Part shown: piece by piece, positions 10,541-23,324 of the stretch
Layout of the letters: each line of letters begins with the position of its first letter
How positions within the stretch are numbered: position 1 is the stretch's first letter
Assembly: GCA_963854835.1 (NCBI GenBank)
Contig: OY978525.1
Location: 1,011,501-1,075,500 of the forward strand
DNA: 64,000 nucleotides
Reading direction: 5' to 3'
From: Megamerina dolium
Lineage: Eukaryota; Arthropoda; Insecta; Diptera; Megamerinidae
The notes under the pieces: generated by a model
Database searches by the model: none
What the model was told of the DNA's origin: nothing
Seen by the model: only the letters and a program-made list of their open reading frames with translations
Made by a program: the position numbers and the translations under genes

Positions 10541-11574
10541 TATTATTTTTTACGCACTTAAAGACGATGTAGTGGAGAACAGTTCTTTTTTTTATAACAA
10601 AAGATGAGAAGACGTAAAAACAATAAATATTTTTTTTAAAAATGCATTACTTTAAAAGAGCACATTAGATACCTGTGTATGTTTGCGGTACATATTTATT
10701 TGAATTTTAAAAAGTTATCTTAAAAGATACTCGCCTGGAGTATTCTGCTGTCTATGATAGTACGGAGAGCGAATACATGTTTGTCTTTAATAATGAAGTC
10801 AATAAACCGTTGTTTCCTTAAACTTTTCGAGTTTTCATACTACATTACTCGTCACATTTTCTAAAAAATATTTTTTAAAGAAAAAATTGCGTGTGTTCGA
10901 CAGCATATATCAGGAAAGCTATGATTTTTTAAAAGCTCAAATTTGTAACGTCACACCCGTCCAGTGACTACCTATTATTAAACGGTTTTAAGCTTTACAA
11001 CCTTGGGAATCGCAGCCTTTTTTTTTAATATAAATTTTATATTTTTTAATTACAATCAAAAATGTAAGTATCATGGTCACACTCGTCACAATGGAATTAC
11101 TCATATGACAACACGGACGCAATGTAAGTTAATTTAGTTCTATTGCGTGAGTGGCAACCACACGGGAAATCATATTATCCTGACTTCCTGTAGACTGACT
11201 TCCAATAGACTTAAAATTTAGCGAAAGCGGCAGTAACTATAAAGGATCACACTATTCCAAGGTCGGTTATTTGTAGTTTTATTTCCCTAATTCGACTTGA
11301 CTTCCGCAGAAGTTGAAACAGCTACTAAATTTTGTTGCTTGTCTAATCAGTGATTTATTTTTCAATACTCCGTAACGCAACATGTATATCTCTTCCCAGA
11401 AGCTACTGTAGGTGTAGTAACACTATACCAGTTGGGAAAAATTCATTAATTTTTCAATGCATTGATGTTACATTAAAGCATTAATGCTAATGCAAAAAAT
11501 AATTGGATTAATTTTTGAAATTTAATGTAAATAAAAATAGCAATGCATTGCTTTTGAAAATCGAATGCTTAGTC
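10541..11574. other. Intergenic DNA, no gene seen
   Basis: AT-rich. The part around 11445-11560 has several CAATGCATTG and GCATTAATGC palindromic words, which may be a decayed MITE. No coding content is recognised. Confidence 0.4.
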
Positions 11575-11690
11575 CGTGTCGGAGTCTGTGTTTAGTGCGT
11601 TAGCCTTATGATCTGTACGTTGTGGGTTGAATCCACCCCCCTCTCGGCGGGTCAACGGTGCAATGTATGAGAAAATAATTGTGCATATTT
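11575..11690 (+). repeat. SINE head fragment
   Basis: The sequence TTAGTGCGTTAGCCTTATGATCTGTACG followed by a box-B-like GGGTTGAATCC matches the layout of the tRNA-like head of the SINE at 4131. The body and tail are missing. Probably a decayed copy of the same family or a sister family. Confidence 0.5.
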
Positions 11691-11960
11691 TGTATATAAT
11701 AAATTACATTTTAAAGGTTCTAAGGTATTTCGCAGAACGAAATATTGATGTGGAAAGAGGCTAAGCCTAGTGAGATTACTCAATTCAAATAGTGACATCG
11801 TACGTCTTACTCAAAAACAATTAATTCACACTTTTAAAATTGATACGGCCTTTGTTAAACAAGTAATCAGTTTCCTAATGCAAATGCATGCATTCTTTAT
11901 TGTTTGTGTTTTAAAAAAGCATTTGTAAATTATAACTATATCTGCAGATCACTCTTGAAG

Positions 11961-12353
11961 TTACTTCTTGGCAGCCTGTCCAATCTTAGCTTTAGCTGTA
12001 CCACGCACCTTCTTCATTCTGTTGCGACGTTCTTTACGCTGTTTGCGGGTCTGTTTCTTTTGTTCAAAGAGACCATGTCGTGCCAAGCGATATTTAGGTT
12101 CAAACTTCTTAGCATAATCCAGTGTATCATAGATGAGAGCAAAACCCGTAGATCTACCACCACCAAAATTAGTCCGGAAACCAAATACAAAGCATACATC
12201 AGGAGTCACTTTGTACATGGCTGCCAATTTCTCACGAATATCCTTCTTATTTACTGAAGCCAAGCCAGGGTGAAGAACATCGCAAACCATTTGTTTCCTG
12301 CACAGGAGACGATTGGTCATAAATTTACGAGTGCGTATAGTAGCGGTAGACAT
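11961..12353 (-). CDS. RpS24: 40S ribosomal protein S24 (eS24)
   Basis: One uninterrupted coding exon gives 130 aa of the eukaryotic eS24 family: [44 protein letters not shown] and a basic [17 protein letters not shown] tail. It is a component of the small ribosomal subunit needed for 18S rRNA maturation. The ATG at 12353 sits two bases after a good splice acceptor (TCTCTTCAG), so an upstream untranslated exon is expected. A pyrimidine-rich stretch on the minus strand near 12610-12625 (CTGCCCTTTCC) could be the TOP-type transcription start. The final KK residues precede the stop. Confidence 0.95.
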   Translation of the reverse strand: MSTATIRTRKFMTNRLLCRKQMVCDVLHPGLASVNKKDIREKLAAMYKVTPDVCFVFGFRTNFGGGRSTGFALIYDTLDYAKKFEPKYRLARHGLFEQKKQTRKQRKERRNRMKKVRGTAKAKIGQAAKK

Positions 12354-13154
12354 ATCTGAAGAGATAAAATTAATTTTGTATTAATAGAAATAAACAGAAA
12401 ACTTCGTTTTAAACATAACCTCAACAGTGCCGTTTCGACACTGAGAGGAGCTCTACATGAAATACTCTACATGCATATAATTTTTGTATTTAATATTATT
12501 TATTAGCACCCTAGATATAATTTCTACCACATAAAATTAATTGTAACACGATTTACCTGCTATAAATTCTCAAAATATATAGTACCACGTCTTTAATATT
12601 GGTAAAATTATTTGGAAAGGGCAGACGAAGTTGGTTGCAGTTAAGGTGACACAGGGTTGCTTTAGTAATTCGCAATAATACTTTCCGAAACACAAGAGTA
12701 AAGGGGTTGAACCAATGATGGCGTACTGAATGCGACCCAGTTTAATTGTATATGTTTGAATACTTCATATACAACGGATAGCTAAGCTAGATGACATGTT
12801 ACGGTCACTTCATTTTTACATTTCCGTAAATTTAGATAAATATTTTTAGAAATTATATTAAAAAGCCAAAAATAAAAGAATATATTAAGACTGGCTTGTA
12901 CACACTCTCACTCTAATCTTATCTTCACGTATGTCTGCTATAAAATGTCCATACTTGTTACATTTTAATTTCACAAAATTAAATTTTTTCGAGATTCTCT
13001 TAATAATTGCTTCAAATTTTGACAGTTCGAATAAATTTGAAATCAAATTTTGGCATTTAATAAAATGCAAACAAAACAGCCTTAATGCAATTTAATTCGT
13101 GAATTATACCCATTCAAATGCGCATTACCCTTGGCATAAATACACGAAATCAAT
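12354..13154. other. RpS24 upstream region and intergenic DNA
   Basis: Probably contains the 5' non-coding exon of RpS24 and its promoter. No other gene is seen; the open frame at 12885-13070 has no recognisable content. Confidence 0.45.
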
Positions 13155-13326
13155 GTGTATTAATGCTGAATTTAGCTATTTCAGTATGGCAATACTGGAA
13201 TACTGGTACTGGTAATAAACTAAATTAAACCAAAATTGAAAGTAAACAATTGACGAAGATGTGTTAGTCCAACCATTTTAAGATAAAAGAACGAATAAAT
13301 GAAAAAGTCGATTATAATTCTTGCCG
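13155..13326 (+). repeat. Dispersed repeat, copy 2
   Basis: Same sequence as bases 1-158, same strand, with a 14-base extra stretch (a tandem slip of the AATACTGG word near 13195-13210) and few substitutions. The high identity over about 158 bases, 13 kb apart, points to a recently active or recently duplicated element. Neither copy codes for protein. Confidence 0.85.
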
Positions 13327-13860
13327 TCTCTTCATTTAAACAAAATAAAACCCACAGAAAAATGCGCTGACAAAATTCAACTGTTTAGTAAATGCACAAG
13401 TTCTCTGTCTGTCATTGAAAAAGGAAATTGAATTTTCAATTTGCATTTGAGTGGTTTTAATGCAAATTAACTCTATCGATAAAGCGGTCGACTGTTAATC
13501 GCTGTCAAATTTAAAACTCACAAAGTCATATGGAATGGCAGATAATATCGGTGGCAACGGTTTACCGCCGACTTTTTTCCATCGATTTAAATTTATTTCT
13601 ATCTTTAGCGTCCAACGGCTACGGTACAGTGTTGAATAACATCCAGATTATATAAAACTCGACACGACGGGACGAGGCACATTTTCGTGTTTCCATTTAT
13701 ATAAAATCGTTTAGTCACGTTTTTTATCAAATTGTGACCCTCCATGTGCGCGTTGCAATTTTTCGCACGCGCACATTAGCTGTCAAATTCGGTATTTGCT
13801 ATTGAGGTTGTGTGTAGAAGGTTTTTTTGTATCTGTATTTTTTTTTTTTAAGATGAATGA
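13327..13860. other. Intergenic DNA, no gene seen
   Basis: Contains one TATCGATA word near 13474 and several T-runs; no gene is recognised. Confidence 0.4.
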
Positions 13861-13863
13861 AAG

Positions 13864-14795
13864 ATGAATCGCCAGATTCTCACACTGCGCGAACGGGGTT
13901 TCAGACAAGGTGATTCGTTATCGCTCGACTTTTTCACTCTTATTATGGAGAAAATACTACGAGCTGCTGATCTGCGACATAATGGCACTATCTTCAACAA
14001 AAGCGTCATGCTGTTAGCGTATGCCTATGATATTGACATAATCAGCATGCTGATTATGCGAAGAGGTTGCTTCGAATGGGTCTTACGGTGCACAAGGGCA
14101 AGCCGAAGTTTCTAACGTCAACAAACAAAGAGCCCGCGTCTTGGACAGCACGTCACTGTTGATAGCTACACTTTTGAAGTAGTGAAGAACTTTGTCTGTA
14201 TTGGATCCACCACTAACAGCAGTAATGATATCAGCTGGAAGATATTACGAAGGATCGACCTTGATAACAGTGCCACTTTGGGCTAAGTAAGCAATTGAGA
14301 AGTAGAGTCTAAGTAGAGTAGAGTAGAGTAAACCACACTCTACAGGTTCTCATCATGCCTGTCCTTATATATGGTGCTGAAGCTTGGACAATTTCCACCT
14401 CAGATGAGAGAATACTGGCAGTTTTTGAATGCAAGGTCTTACGTAAAATCTTTGGACCTGTTTGCGTTGGTGTCGGGTATTGAATAAGGTACAACCATGA
14501 GCTGTGTTAACTGTATGCAGACAACGACATAGTAAAGCGCATGAAAATTCAGCAGCTGCGCCGGATAGGTTATGTCAAGCGAATGGAAGAACATGCTCCA
14601 AGCTAAGAAGGTATCATTTCGGAACCCACTGGTGGACGACACAGAAGAGGCAGACCTAACCTCCGGTGGAAATACCAAGTACTGGAAATCTTGACAGCGC
14701 TTTGAATGTCTAACTGGTGCCAGCTGGCGAAGGAAAGACGGCTTAAATCGATTTGCGGTTTTAATGGCCACATAAATAAGTAAGTAAGTATATAC
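13864..14795 (+). pseudogene. Non-LTR retrotransposon (RTE-like) 3' fragment, degenerate
   Basis: Reverse-transcriptase palm sequence RERGFRQGDSLSLDFF, then MLLAYAYDIDII, in which the catalytic YADD has become YAYD. After a frame break come FVCIGSTTNSSNDISWK, VLIYGAEAWT-like and AVFECKVLRKIFGP pieces in other frames, then WLGHVKRM-like sequence and the arginine-rich RGRPNLRWK end typical of RTE-type elements in insects. The 3' end runs into TAAG repeats (AAATAAGTAAGTAAGTA), as in RTE tails. Many stops and shifts make it inactive. A related 3' end lies at 40286-40590. Confidence 0.8.
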
Positions 14796-14799
14796 AAAA

Positions 14800-16152
14800 A
14801 GAATTATGAGAAGCAGATTTCCGTGGCCTCTGTCCGCTGTAATTGTATTTACTCGAAGGGGCTGTTGTTTACCGGCGACCGCTTACCGTCGTCCGCTGTA
14901 ATTCTGGGTAACGGTGCTATTAGTCAAAACGTATCGACGGGTAACGGAGCAGTTGTTCCGATCTATTTGATACAAAAGTCATAAGAACGATCAGTCAAAA
15001 CGGATTGGACGTTGTAATCTGTATAAATCAGATTTTCAACGGAACGTATGTCAAAAAATTAGTCATTCTCTTTTCTCTCAATCTTATTTCTATTTGATCT
15101 TATACCAAGCTATCTCTTTCGTATTTTTATACTACAATACTATGAGCTATCCGTGTCGACTAATCGCACTATTCGGAGGAAAAAGGGCAATTTTGTCTCA
15201 AGCGGTGGTTATGTTTACATAGCAGTGCAGAGTATAGGCAAGAAGTGCATTTGAACCAGGAAGTGATAATACTTCGCAAAGCGCTCCTAATCACATAATA
15301 ACAAAACACTCCGTTTATATTAGAATAGTCGCTCTCTTTCATTCTCTCTTAGCAAATATGAATGATTAAATTAAAAATATAATGAGATTAAGCACTCCCA
15401 TTCCTACAGAAGAAAACTATTTCGTTTTATTCACAGTGTATGTACAAAATTCTTATCGTTCTAAAATGTACATCATTTATGATCCGTATTTGAAATAGTA
15501 CACAGCAAGAGCACGATGTTAAAAGGCATTTAAGATGCAGAGCGGTTGTTTTGAATAATTTTTGGAAATAGAATAATTAAAATAGAAGAAGAACTGTTAA
15601 ACAATACATATATAGACTTCCTGATATAGATATATTTAGATTTTGAGATAAGAAGATCAAGACAAATAAAACAAATGGTAATTGAACAACAAGTATAAAT
15701 GGAAATATCATATGTGGGTATTTAATATACAAGTGCATACGCAATTATGTGTATGTATACATGTGTATTAGTTTGCTGATTCTGTAAAACGTAATGTCGA
15801 TAAGTTCGCGAAACAGTGTTGTTTGTTTTTTTCATTTATTTTTGTTTGCCTTCTTGGACGGAGTTTTTGCGGTACAAACGTAATGTTGTGGTGGATTAGC
15901 GAACGCGGCATCCATCTCGCCGATAGCTGTTTATGTAATTAGTGATTTTAAAATATTTACCATGTCAACTATCTCAGTCAACTGCACTCGACGATCCTCC
16001 AAAATTATATCATTGGACGTTGTGGGCGAATCGGGTTCGATTTGGAGACTTTGAGAAAAGAAGGCCAACGCAATAACATAATAATATATTATTTATGTAC
16101 ATACAATATTCATATATATGGTTTATTTTATATATATATTTATTTTTTGTAG
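14800..16152. other. Upstream region of the UGT gene
   Basis: No gene recognised. The first coding exon of the UGT (initiator Met plus a few residues) should lie here or in the intron just upstream of 16153, but I could not identify it. An ATG at 15963 in a fair context opens a 30-codon frame without a good donor. Confidence 0.4.
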
Positions 16153-18573
16153 GCTAAACTCTGTAGCATACGCATCAGAACTTTAATATTTTGTATATTA
16201 TGCGGTTTATCAGTAGGAACACATGCGTATAAAATTCTTGGCTTATTTCCACATTCGAGCGAGAGCCATTTCGTTGTTATGAAGGCTATTATGACGGAGT
16301 TAGCAAAAAGGGAGCACAATGTAAATTGATTTAAATCAATACACCGATTTAAATGTTTTAATCTTAGAAAATTTGTTATTTGTAAGGTTACCATATACAG
16401 CAGTCATCGTATCGACGAACAAATTGAAAATTTGAATGAGATTATTGTGGAACCTCAATTTCCTTTTTGGAGTGAATGTAAGTTTTTACTGAATTTCTGA
16501 ATGGATCATTAAAAAAAGAACACTTTCACCAAAGAACGTGAGGTAAACAAAAATTACTAAAACACGTTCTTTGGACTACTTGTACAAGCTAAGAGAACAA
16601 ATTTTCCCGTATACATTCATATAATTATACTCTGCACCGTAGAAGAAATGATTCGCGTTCCAAGTTTCATATTTCTCGATCAATGTTTGCGGTCAAAGCC
16701 AAAACTATTCATTAGCATATTAGGTCGATATTATGCTGGCAGCCATAGTCAAAAGTTCTTGCTCGCAATACAATATGAAGAATTTAATAAAGTGAACAAA
16801 TAATACATTCATTTGTATTAACATTACAACTTTTACAAATTCAATAAGAATAAAACACATAAAAAATTAATAGAGTAAAATATTGAGAGATAAATTGAGC
16901 ATAAAGTACTAATGATGACTTCCTGCATGACAGCGCACTAATAGAACAACGGTAGAAACAAAGTTCCAAGAGAACATCGATCATGAAATATGAGAGGAAG
17001 AATTTATATGTATTTGATTTATATGAACGATTTAATTATTATAAATTTTTAAAATTTTGGCCTATGAATTATATGAATTATATAATCAATAATATGAATT
17101 GTATAATCAACTCAACTAATCAATTAAAAAAATATATTTTTTAAAATTCCATATTAGTGCAAAAATCAGTTGGAGTCTCCGATGATATGAATAAATTAAA
17201 GAAAATCGATGCCACTTCACTGCAATATTCTATGGCTACTGTTGGCGCTGCTGCAACTGACTATTTTTTATCTAATACAAAATTACAAGAGCTGCTGCAT
17301 CATCAATTCGATTATGATTTAATAATTGTTGATTTATTCTATAGTGAGTCTTTACTTACATTAGGATATGTCCACAATACGCCAACAATTGGTATCGTTA
17401 GCACAAACTTTGAAAACTATATGCAAAATATTGTAGAGAATATTGTACCAGTAGCATGTTCTCAGATTGATTTCGAATCCAACAACGCAGAGAACAGTGG
17501 TTATTGGGAGCGCTTAACTAAAATCCGTAATTGCATGTCTAGACGACAGAAATTTATCGATTATAATAAAGCAGAACAGGAAAAGTTGATAGCGAAACAT
17601 TTCAGTAACACCTACAGTTTGTATTAAGAAAAAAATTGGTCTATTTGTAAATTCTAAATGTATTTTTCTATTTCTTCTAGCAGAGGAGGTAGAAACACTT
17701 ACTACCTCTAAATTGTATGCACAGCTGGGCCTACTATTGGTTAATAATCATGTGCCATTAACTATGCCACGCCCACTGTTGCAAAATATAATCGACGTTG
17801 GCGGTCTACAGATACGGCCACCAAGAGAGCTGCCGTGGCACATAAGGCGTTTTCTTGACGAGGCTCGCGTTGGTGCTATTTATCTGAATCTCGGAAATGA
17901 ACGAGGCTGTGACAGAATGTCGAAGAGAATTCTCAAATCACTTATTCCTATTTTAAGTAAACGCACAGAACGCGTGCTATTGAACTGTAACGATATGGAA
18001 GAATTCAAGGAGCTTTCGAAAAATGTTGTGGTACAGCACATGGTTCCACAAACAGATATTTTGGCACATCCTCATATAAAAATATTTATAACAAGCGGCG
18101 ATTTAATAAGCCTTCAAGATGGAATAATTCGTCATGTTCCAATTATAGGCATTCCCATATTTCAACATGAAATCGCCAATATTAACCTTGCTGAACGACT
18201 TGGCGTTGGCATTAAGTTAGATTATGAAAATTTAACCGACTCTTCATTAGCGTGGGCATTGCAAACGCTCAGTTATGATTCCGCATATACGGTTACAATA
18301 AGACAGGTCTCTGCCGAATTTCGAGATAGGCCATTGGGAGCGTTAGAGACATCTATCTTTTGGATAAATTATATTCTGCGTCGTAACGGCGGCAAACAGA
18401 TCAGAACACCTGGGATAGGCATTAATTTAAGACAATTACATTTATTTGATTTATTTATATTCTATTTTGTAAGCGTCATCGTATTCGTGGGAACCATTGC
18501 GGCACTCTCTATATTGGCTGTAAGAATACTGAGACGAGAACAATTGAAAAAAATGTACTCTAAACTTAGCTAG
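16153..18573 (+). CDS. UDP-glycosyltransferase, N-terminal Met not located; atypical donor site
   Basis: Exons 16153-16320, 16387-16477, 17158-17616 and 17681-18573 join to 536 codons plus a missing start exon. The third donor (GTTTGT) is weak. UGTs of the ER lumen conjugate sugars to small lipophilic compounds. A hydrophobic signal segment (IRTLIFCILCGLSVGTHA) precedes YKILGLFPHSSESHF, which keeps the catalytic-His position. REHNVTIYSSH and the domain linker NNHVPLTMPRP fit the family. The C-terminal membrane helix lies near 18440-18520, followed by a short basic tail. The donor-binding signature is eroded: the usual FITHGG reads FITSGD, the acidic residue region reads LQDG, and the usual DQ is HE. 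The frame is nonetheless open, so it may be a divergent or non-catalytic UGT-like protein rather than a pseudogene. Confidence 0.85.
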
Positions 18574-19135
18574 TTGTAATGATAAATGTCACTTACAATG
18601 AACAATGTTCTTGGATGATTCGAAATTTTTTATACTGTGAAATAAATACGCATTTGTATAATTTGGAGTAAACATTAACTTTTAAGAATGTAGATGCAAC
18701 TAGACACTAGGAATACACACTGGTTGTTGCTACTGTGATTTTGGAAGTCGATAAAAGTCACAGTATTTCCAACATTTCTGTATGTCTTTTTTTTAAATTT
18801 TATAAAAGCGTAAAGGAATTGATTATGTTTTTGCTTTTTCATTTGTTAATATTATATTAACCTTATGTAACGTGGTTTCAGTTCTTGCGTAAAGCATTAC
18901 TTTTGCTACAGAATCGGGTTGTCAGCTCGTTCTACATAAGCATGAATTGTAATTGGCTAATTACATTTTTATACAAACCTAATGTAGATTGATTTTTGAA
19001 GCCCACTTAAATAGTAAATCGATACATACAAATATTTAAATTATTGTTTTTATGTACAAAATAGTCATTTGCATAGTAACTATAAAAGCAAGACATAACC
19101 TTAATATTAAAGTAAATTCAGTTTTCATGTAGGAT
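18574..19135. other. Region between convergent UGT and painless 3' ends
   Basis: Both 3' UTRs should fall here. AATAAA-like words occur (for instance near 18641). No gene is seen. Confidence 0.45.
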
Positions 19136-22104
19136 CTAATTCAAATGTGTGAGCATTTCACACATTTTTTCTAATTTTTCTTCGATATTATGTAAGCGTC
19201 TCTCAATGGAATGAATATGATTCTCATTCTGCTGCAGGGTATAGCGCTGTTCAATGATAGTCATGGCCATCTTAACAGTTCGGCTATCCATTTCAGAGCA
19301 CTTCCCAAGGATGCATGAACAGCTACAAGGTAAGAAATTCACTGGTGGGTCGAGCATTTTCTTTTGATATCCTTCATTGTCATTGTAAAGCGGCAAAAAA
19401 GTGCTTTTTGAATTGCGCACTCCATTTCCCCGTGAAATTTCTTTCATCTCGTACGAATTTAAAGCTGGGATCATCACTTTATTTCCGTTGTTAGGTTGAA
19501 TGGCTATTTGTAGTTTGGAAATATAACTTGGATAGAGATTGATCAAACGTTTACAAATACTGCGGAAAGGCTCATGAGCAAAAATAAAACTAATACGGCC
19601 GGAACGATTAGTGAAAACATCTTCGTAACGTTTAAGTAAATTAGTGCGACATATGGAGCCATTCAGTTCGGCTTGGGCCTTAATAGCCTATGTAGATAAA
19701 AGAAGAAAAAAAAAAAATACAATATTATATTTCATATTTCCCTCCTTCTTTCGTTTGAAGACACTCACCTGTGTGTCGCTAACGGCCAAGCCGTTGAGTA
19801 GATTAAATATAACAATTGACATCAGAAAGACAAACATCAGGAACACCAAGTAGCTGTAAATCGAATAAAAGTCAATGTCACCAGCATCGAACTCTCCCGT
19901 CAACATCACTATAGTCTTAATTAGAGCAGCGACTGGATTTGTAAATTTATTAAATTCGCCATTTTCGTCTGTTTTTGGAGTATTTCCATCTGGCCCTTCC
20001 TTGCCAAATAGTATATAAAAACTGAAGGTAAAGGTTATCACAAAAATCGAGTACAGTGCAAAGCTCTTCAAGAAACTCTTTGAAACAGCGCGCAGCATAA
20101 GCATGTGCGTCGAAATCGATAATACTGGTAACGAACCAACCAGCAAGCATAATTCCAGTGCTACCAGCATCATTGTGAAAACTGCAACAATACGTTGTGT
20201 CTCTCGGTCGTAGTTTGGTTCGGTAGATGTCATAATGGAAAGCACAATTAGGGCAATTTCGATGTAATTTATTGGCGAACGGAAGTATGTTGCTGGAGAT
20301 ATGACAAATTGGATGATCTCCCGGACAATTAAATATGTTATTCCGATCCAGGAGAAAATACCGAACAGTGTTGTGATGGCTTCGTGCTCACTGTCGCGAA
20401 ATTTCAGAACTGTGTGTGTAAAAATTGATATTGTAAATAGAGTATAGAGCAGAAAGTTGATATAAAAAATTATTGAGAGCCTATGCCACTTTAGAAACAG
20501 AAAGCTTGTGATTAAGGGATGTTGTAGCAGGTGTCGATGTTCTTTGGAGTCTGCTATAAAAGCTATTGGAGTCATTTCGGCGTGCAAATTATTCTGCCCG
20601 CCTTTATGAACATTTACGGACAGTTGTTGCGGTACGAAGTTCATGTAGTTCATTATAATCTCAAAGTTTCCTTCCCCTGGCTTTAGGCCGTTAGTTGTAA
20701 TGCATTTGTTAAAGTGATCTTCGAGTAAATCTGGATGCATACCATCAATGGGGATATCATTGAACACACTATTCATTCCTATGTATGCACCGCGTTTCAG
20801 CAGCTCTAGCTGGGCTTTGCGGTTGCGATATTTGACAGCATAGTGCAGCGGTGTAGAACCACTGTTGTCTGTTTCATTGATGTCGATCAGATCGGAGTCG
20901 AGCAGCGTGTAGAAACATTTATTGTAGTCACAGAAACTATTTAATGGTGTATCATCCAGCTTTGTTACAGCAGTGACCAACAAATGTTCTTGTTTGCGAA
21001 GTTTTACGTCTTCGTGGTCCAACATCAATTGTAGGGCGTGCCAGTTACCCCAAATAACAGCAACTTCCATTGGAGAGTTGTTATTGTGCACGGCATTTAT
21101 GTTAACTCCACTCTGTATAATCTCTTTTAAAGCATCATGCAATCCCCGCTTGATGGACTCTATCAGTAAGGGCGTATATTCTGCTTGGGTATTTTTTAAA
21201 TTTGCCTTTGCTTCATGCTTATAGATACGAAATTGTTCTATGAACTTTTCCTGCTCACCATTTTGTAAATAGGCCAGCAGATGTTCGCAGCTTACATCTC
21301 TTCTCGATGTTGGAGCTGGAGATAAATTAAAATCGGGATATTCCTGTCTGATAATGTTGCGTACTTCACCTTCGCGATGTGTGTCAATATCTATATCTGA
21401 TCTTGTGAGAAATAATTGTATTAATTCAGTTTTACTATTCTCATCAATTTTTCTATTCTTCAGTACGTAATTAAGCGGAGTCATATTTCGTTGATCGGCC
21501 AAATTCGGCGAGGCACCATAATCAAGTAATATTTTAATGCAATCCCGAACATCGCTTACATTTTCTGAAGTTAGATTTTTTGCCAGTGAATTCAGAGGTG
21601 TGAGCTGTGAATATTTTCGGTCAACTAGCACTTCCTTTCGTTTCAATAGAACGTTTAGTATTCGTGGATCTCGGGAATCAGCTGCAAAATTAATGGCCGC
21701 TTTATTCAAATGTTGATTTATCTGCGAGTATAATAAATATTAATAAAATTGGCATTCCTTAGTTGACGTACTTCAAAGAAAATTACATAATTTGGGTTAC
21801 ATCCCCGACGCAAGCACTCTTCCACAAATTCTGCACAACCATATGTCGTTAAAGCTCGTTCAAATACACTCGTATGCTTGTTGTCCATAACTGTGGGCTC
21901 AGCGCCCATATCTAATGCGATGCGAAATTCACGCAAGTCCGCATTTGCTAGAGCCACGCCTAGTTGTATCTGAAATGACACGTACACGGTATTCTATGCT
22001 ATTCTATGATCATAAATCTAGCATGTATATTTTAATACACATACCTGCGGATCAAGGTAATCGCAGTTTGTCATGTTTACTGTATGATATTTATTATTAG
22101 CCAT
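19136..22104 (-). CDS. pain: Painless, TRPA-family cation channel
   Basis: Exons 22045-22104, 21787-21969, 19769-21721 and 19136-19687 (minus; all phase 0, GT-AG) give 915 aa, or 905 if the second in-frame ATG at 22074 is used; its context MTNCDYLDPQ matches the Drosophila N-terminus better. Painless is the TRPA channel for noxious heat and mechanical stimuli in larval nociceptors. Ankyrin-type repeats fill the first half (for example TPLNSLAKNL, DYGASPNLADQ, GSTPLHYAVKYRN). Six membrane segments start at WHRLSIIFYINFLLYTLF. The pore loop is IKTIVMLTGEFDAGDIDF and the last helix ends NLLNGLAVSDTQ. The cytoplasmic tail contains PCSCSCILGKCSEM and a C-terminal coiled coil. Exon borders coincide with family landmarks (GCNPNY/INQ; SDTQ/AIKAQAEL). 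Confidence 0.95.
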
Positions 22105-22180
22105 TTTTTACCAACAAAATTTATGTGTGTAATATTCTGAAAGTAAAAGAAGTGGCATAAGTGTAAAATTTCAAATCGTA

Positions 22181-23324
22181 CAGGGTGATTTTTTAGCAAC
22201 TTTCTATTTGGCAACATTGTTTTTGGTAGCTCAGCTGTTTTCGTGTAACATGTTACTGTCAAACATGTTCAGTTTGGTCTATAATTTAACCATGAACGAC
22301 TTACAAACGAACAAGGCTTGCAGATTATTAAATTTTATTATCAAAATTCATGCTCGGTTAAGAAAGTACATTGTGCACTTCTTCCATGTTATGATCAGTT
22401 TAGGCGACCTTCTGAGGCGGCTATTCGGATTGGACATGATTGGAGTGCGTAGAGTGCGGACAGAGGAAAATATCGCAACTGTTGTTGATGACTGTGAATT
22501 CGGCGCCGTTCGCACCAATTGTTCCTCTGTTACTCCACTACGTGGAAAATTTTGCGGAAGAATTTGGGTGTAAAACCTTTTAAAATACAGCTGATGCAAG
22601 AATTGCAGCCACACGACCTACCACAACAGCTAACTTTTGGTGCGTGGGCACTGGCAAAGTTGGATGAAGATTCACTTTTTTATCGGAAAATTGTGTTCAG
22701 CGATGAAGCTCATTTCTGTTTGAATGGATATGTGAACAATCAAAATTGCTGTATTTGGTGTGAAGAGCAGCCAGAAGCATTGCAAGAAATGCCAATGCAT
22801 CCCGAAAAATGCACTGTTTGGTGTGGATTATGGGCCGGTGGCATCATTGGACCGTACTTTTTCAAAGACGCCGAAAGCAGGAACGTTACTGTGAATGGCA
22901 GGCGCTACCGTGTGATTATTACAGACATTTTTTTGCCCAAAATGGAAGAGGTGGACTTGGCTGACATGTGGTTTCAACAAGACTGTGCCACATGCCACAC
23001 AGCACGTGAAACAATGGCCCAAATGAGAGGCGAGTTCGATGAACAGTTTATTTCACGTTTGGGGCAATTTACAGGCCCTAGATCGTGCGATTTAACGACT
23101 TTAGACTATTTTTTGTGGGGCTATGTTAAAGCTCATGTCTATGAGAGAGTATGCCAAAATTGGACCCAGCGTAATAACCATTTGAGGCGCAGCCGCGGGC
23201 AACATTTACATTTAATAAGATCTAAACATTGAATTATATAGATCGTTCTATCGACTCAAATAAAGATTTCATACATTTCTTTTTTTTTTTTATTAAAGCC
23301 AAAGGCTCTTAAAAAATTACCCTG
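22181..23324 (+). mobile_element. mariner-family transposon (rosa-like, DD41D type), inactive
   Basis: The element begins CAGGGTGATTTTTTAGC and ends with the inverted counterpart (CAGGGTAATTTTTTAAG on the minus strand), flanked by TA on both sides (22179-22180 and 23325-23326), as for Tc1/mariner. The transposase is broken: an N-terminal helix-turn-helix part (SCSVKKVHCALLPCYDQF, about 22345-22400) and the VRTEENIATVV part are in different frames. A long open stretch, 22519-23232, carries IVFSDEAHF, WFQQDCATCHTA and LDYFLWGYVK. Only 40 residues separate the last two aspartates, one short of the DD41D of rosa elements, through a deletion before PRSCDLT. The C-terminus is frameshifted. It sits only 75 bp from the painless start codon. 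Confidence 0.92.

Noticed and set aside
15963..16052. First coding exon of the UGT gene
   Set aside because: The ATG opens 30 codons, but no donor site gives the phase needed by the exon at 16153.
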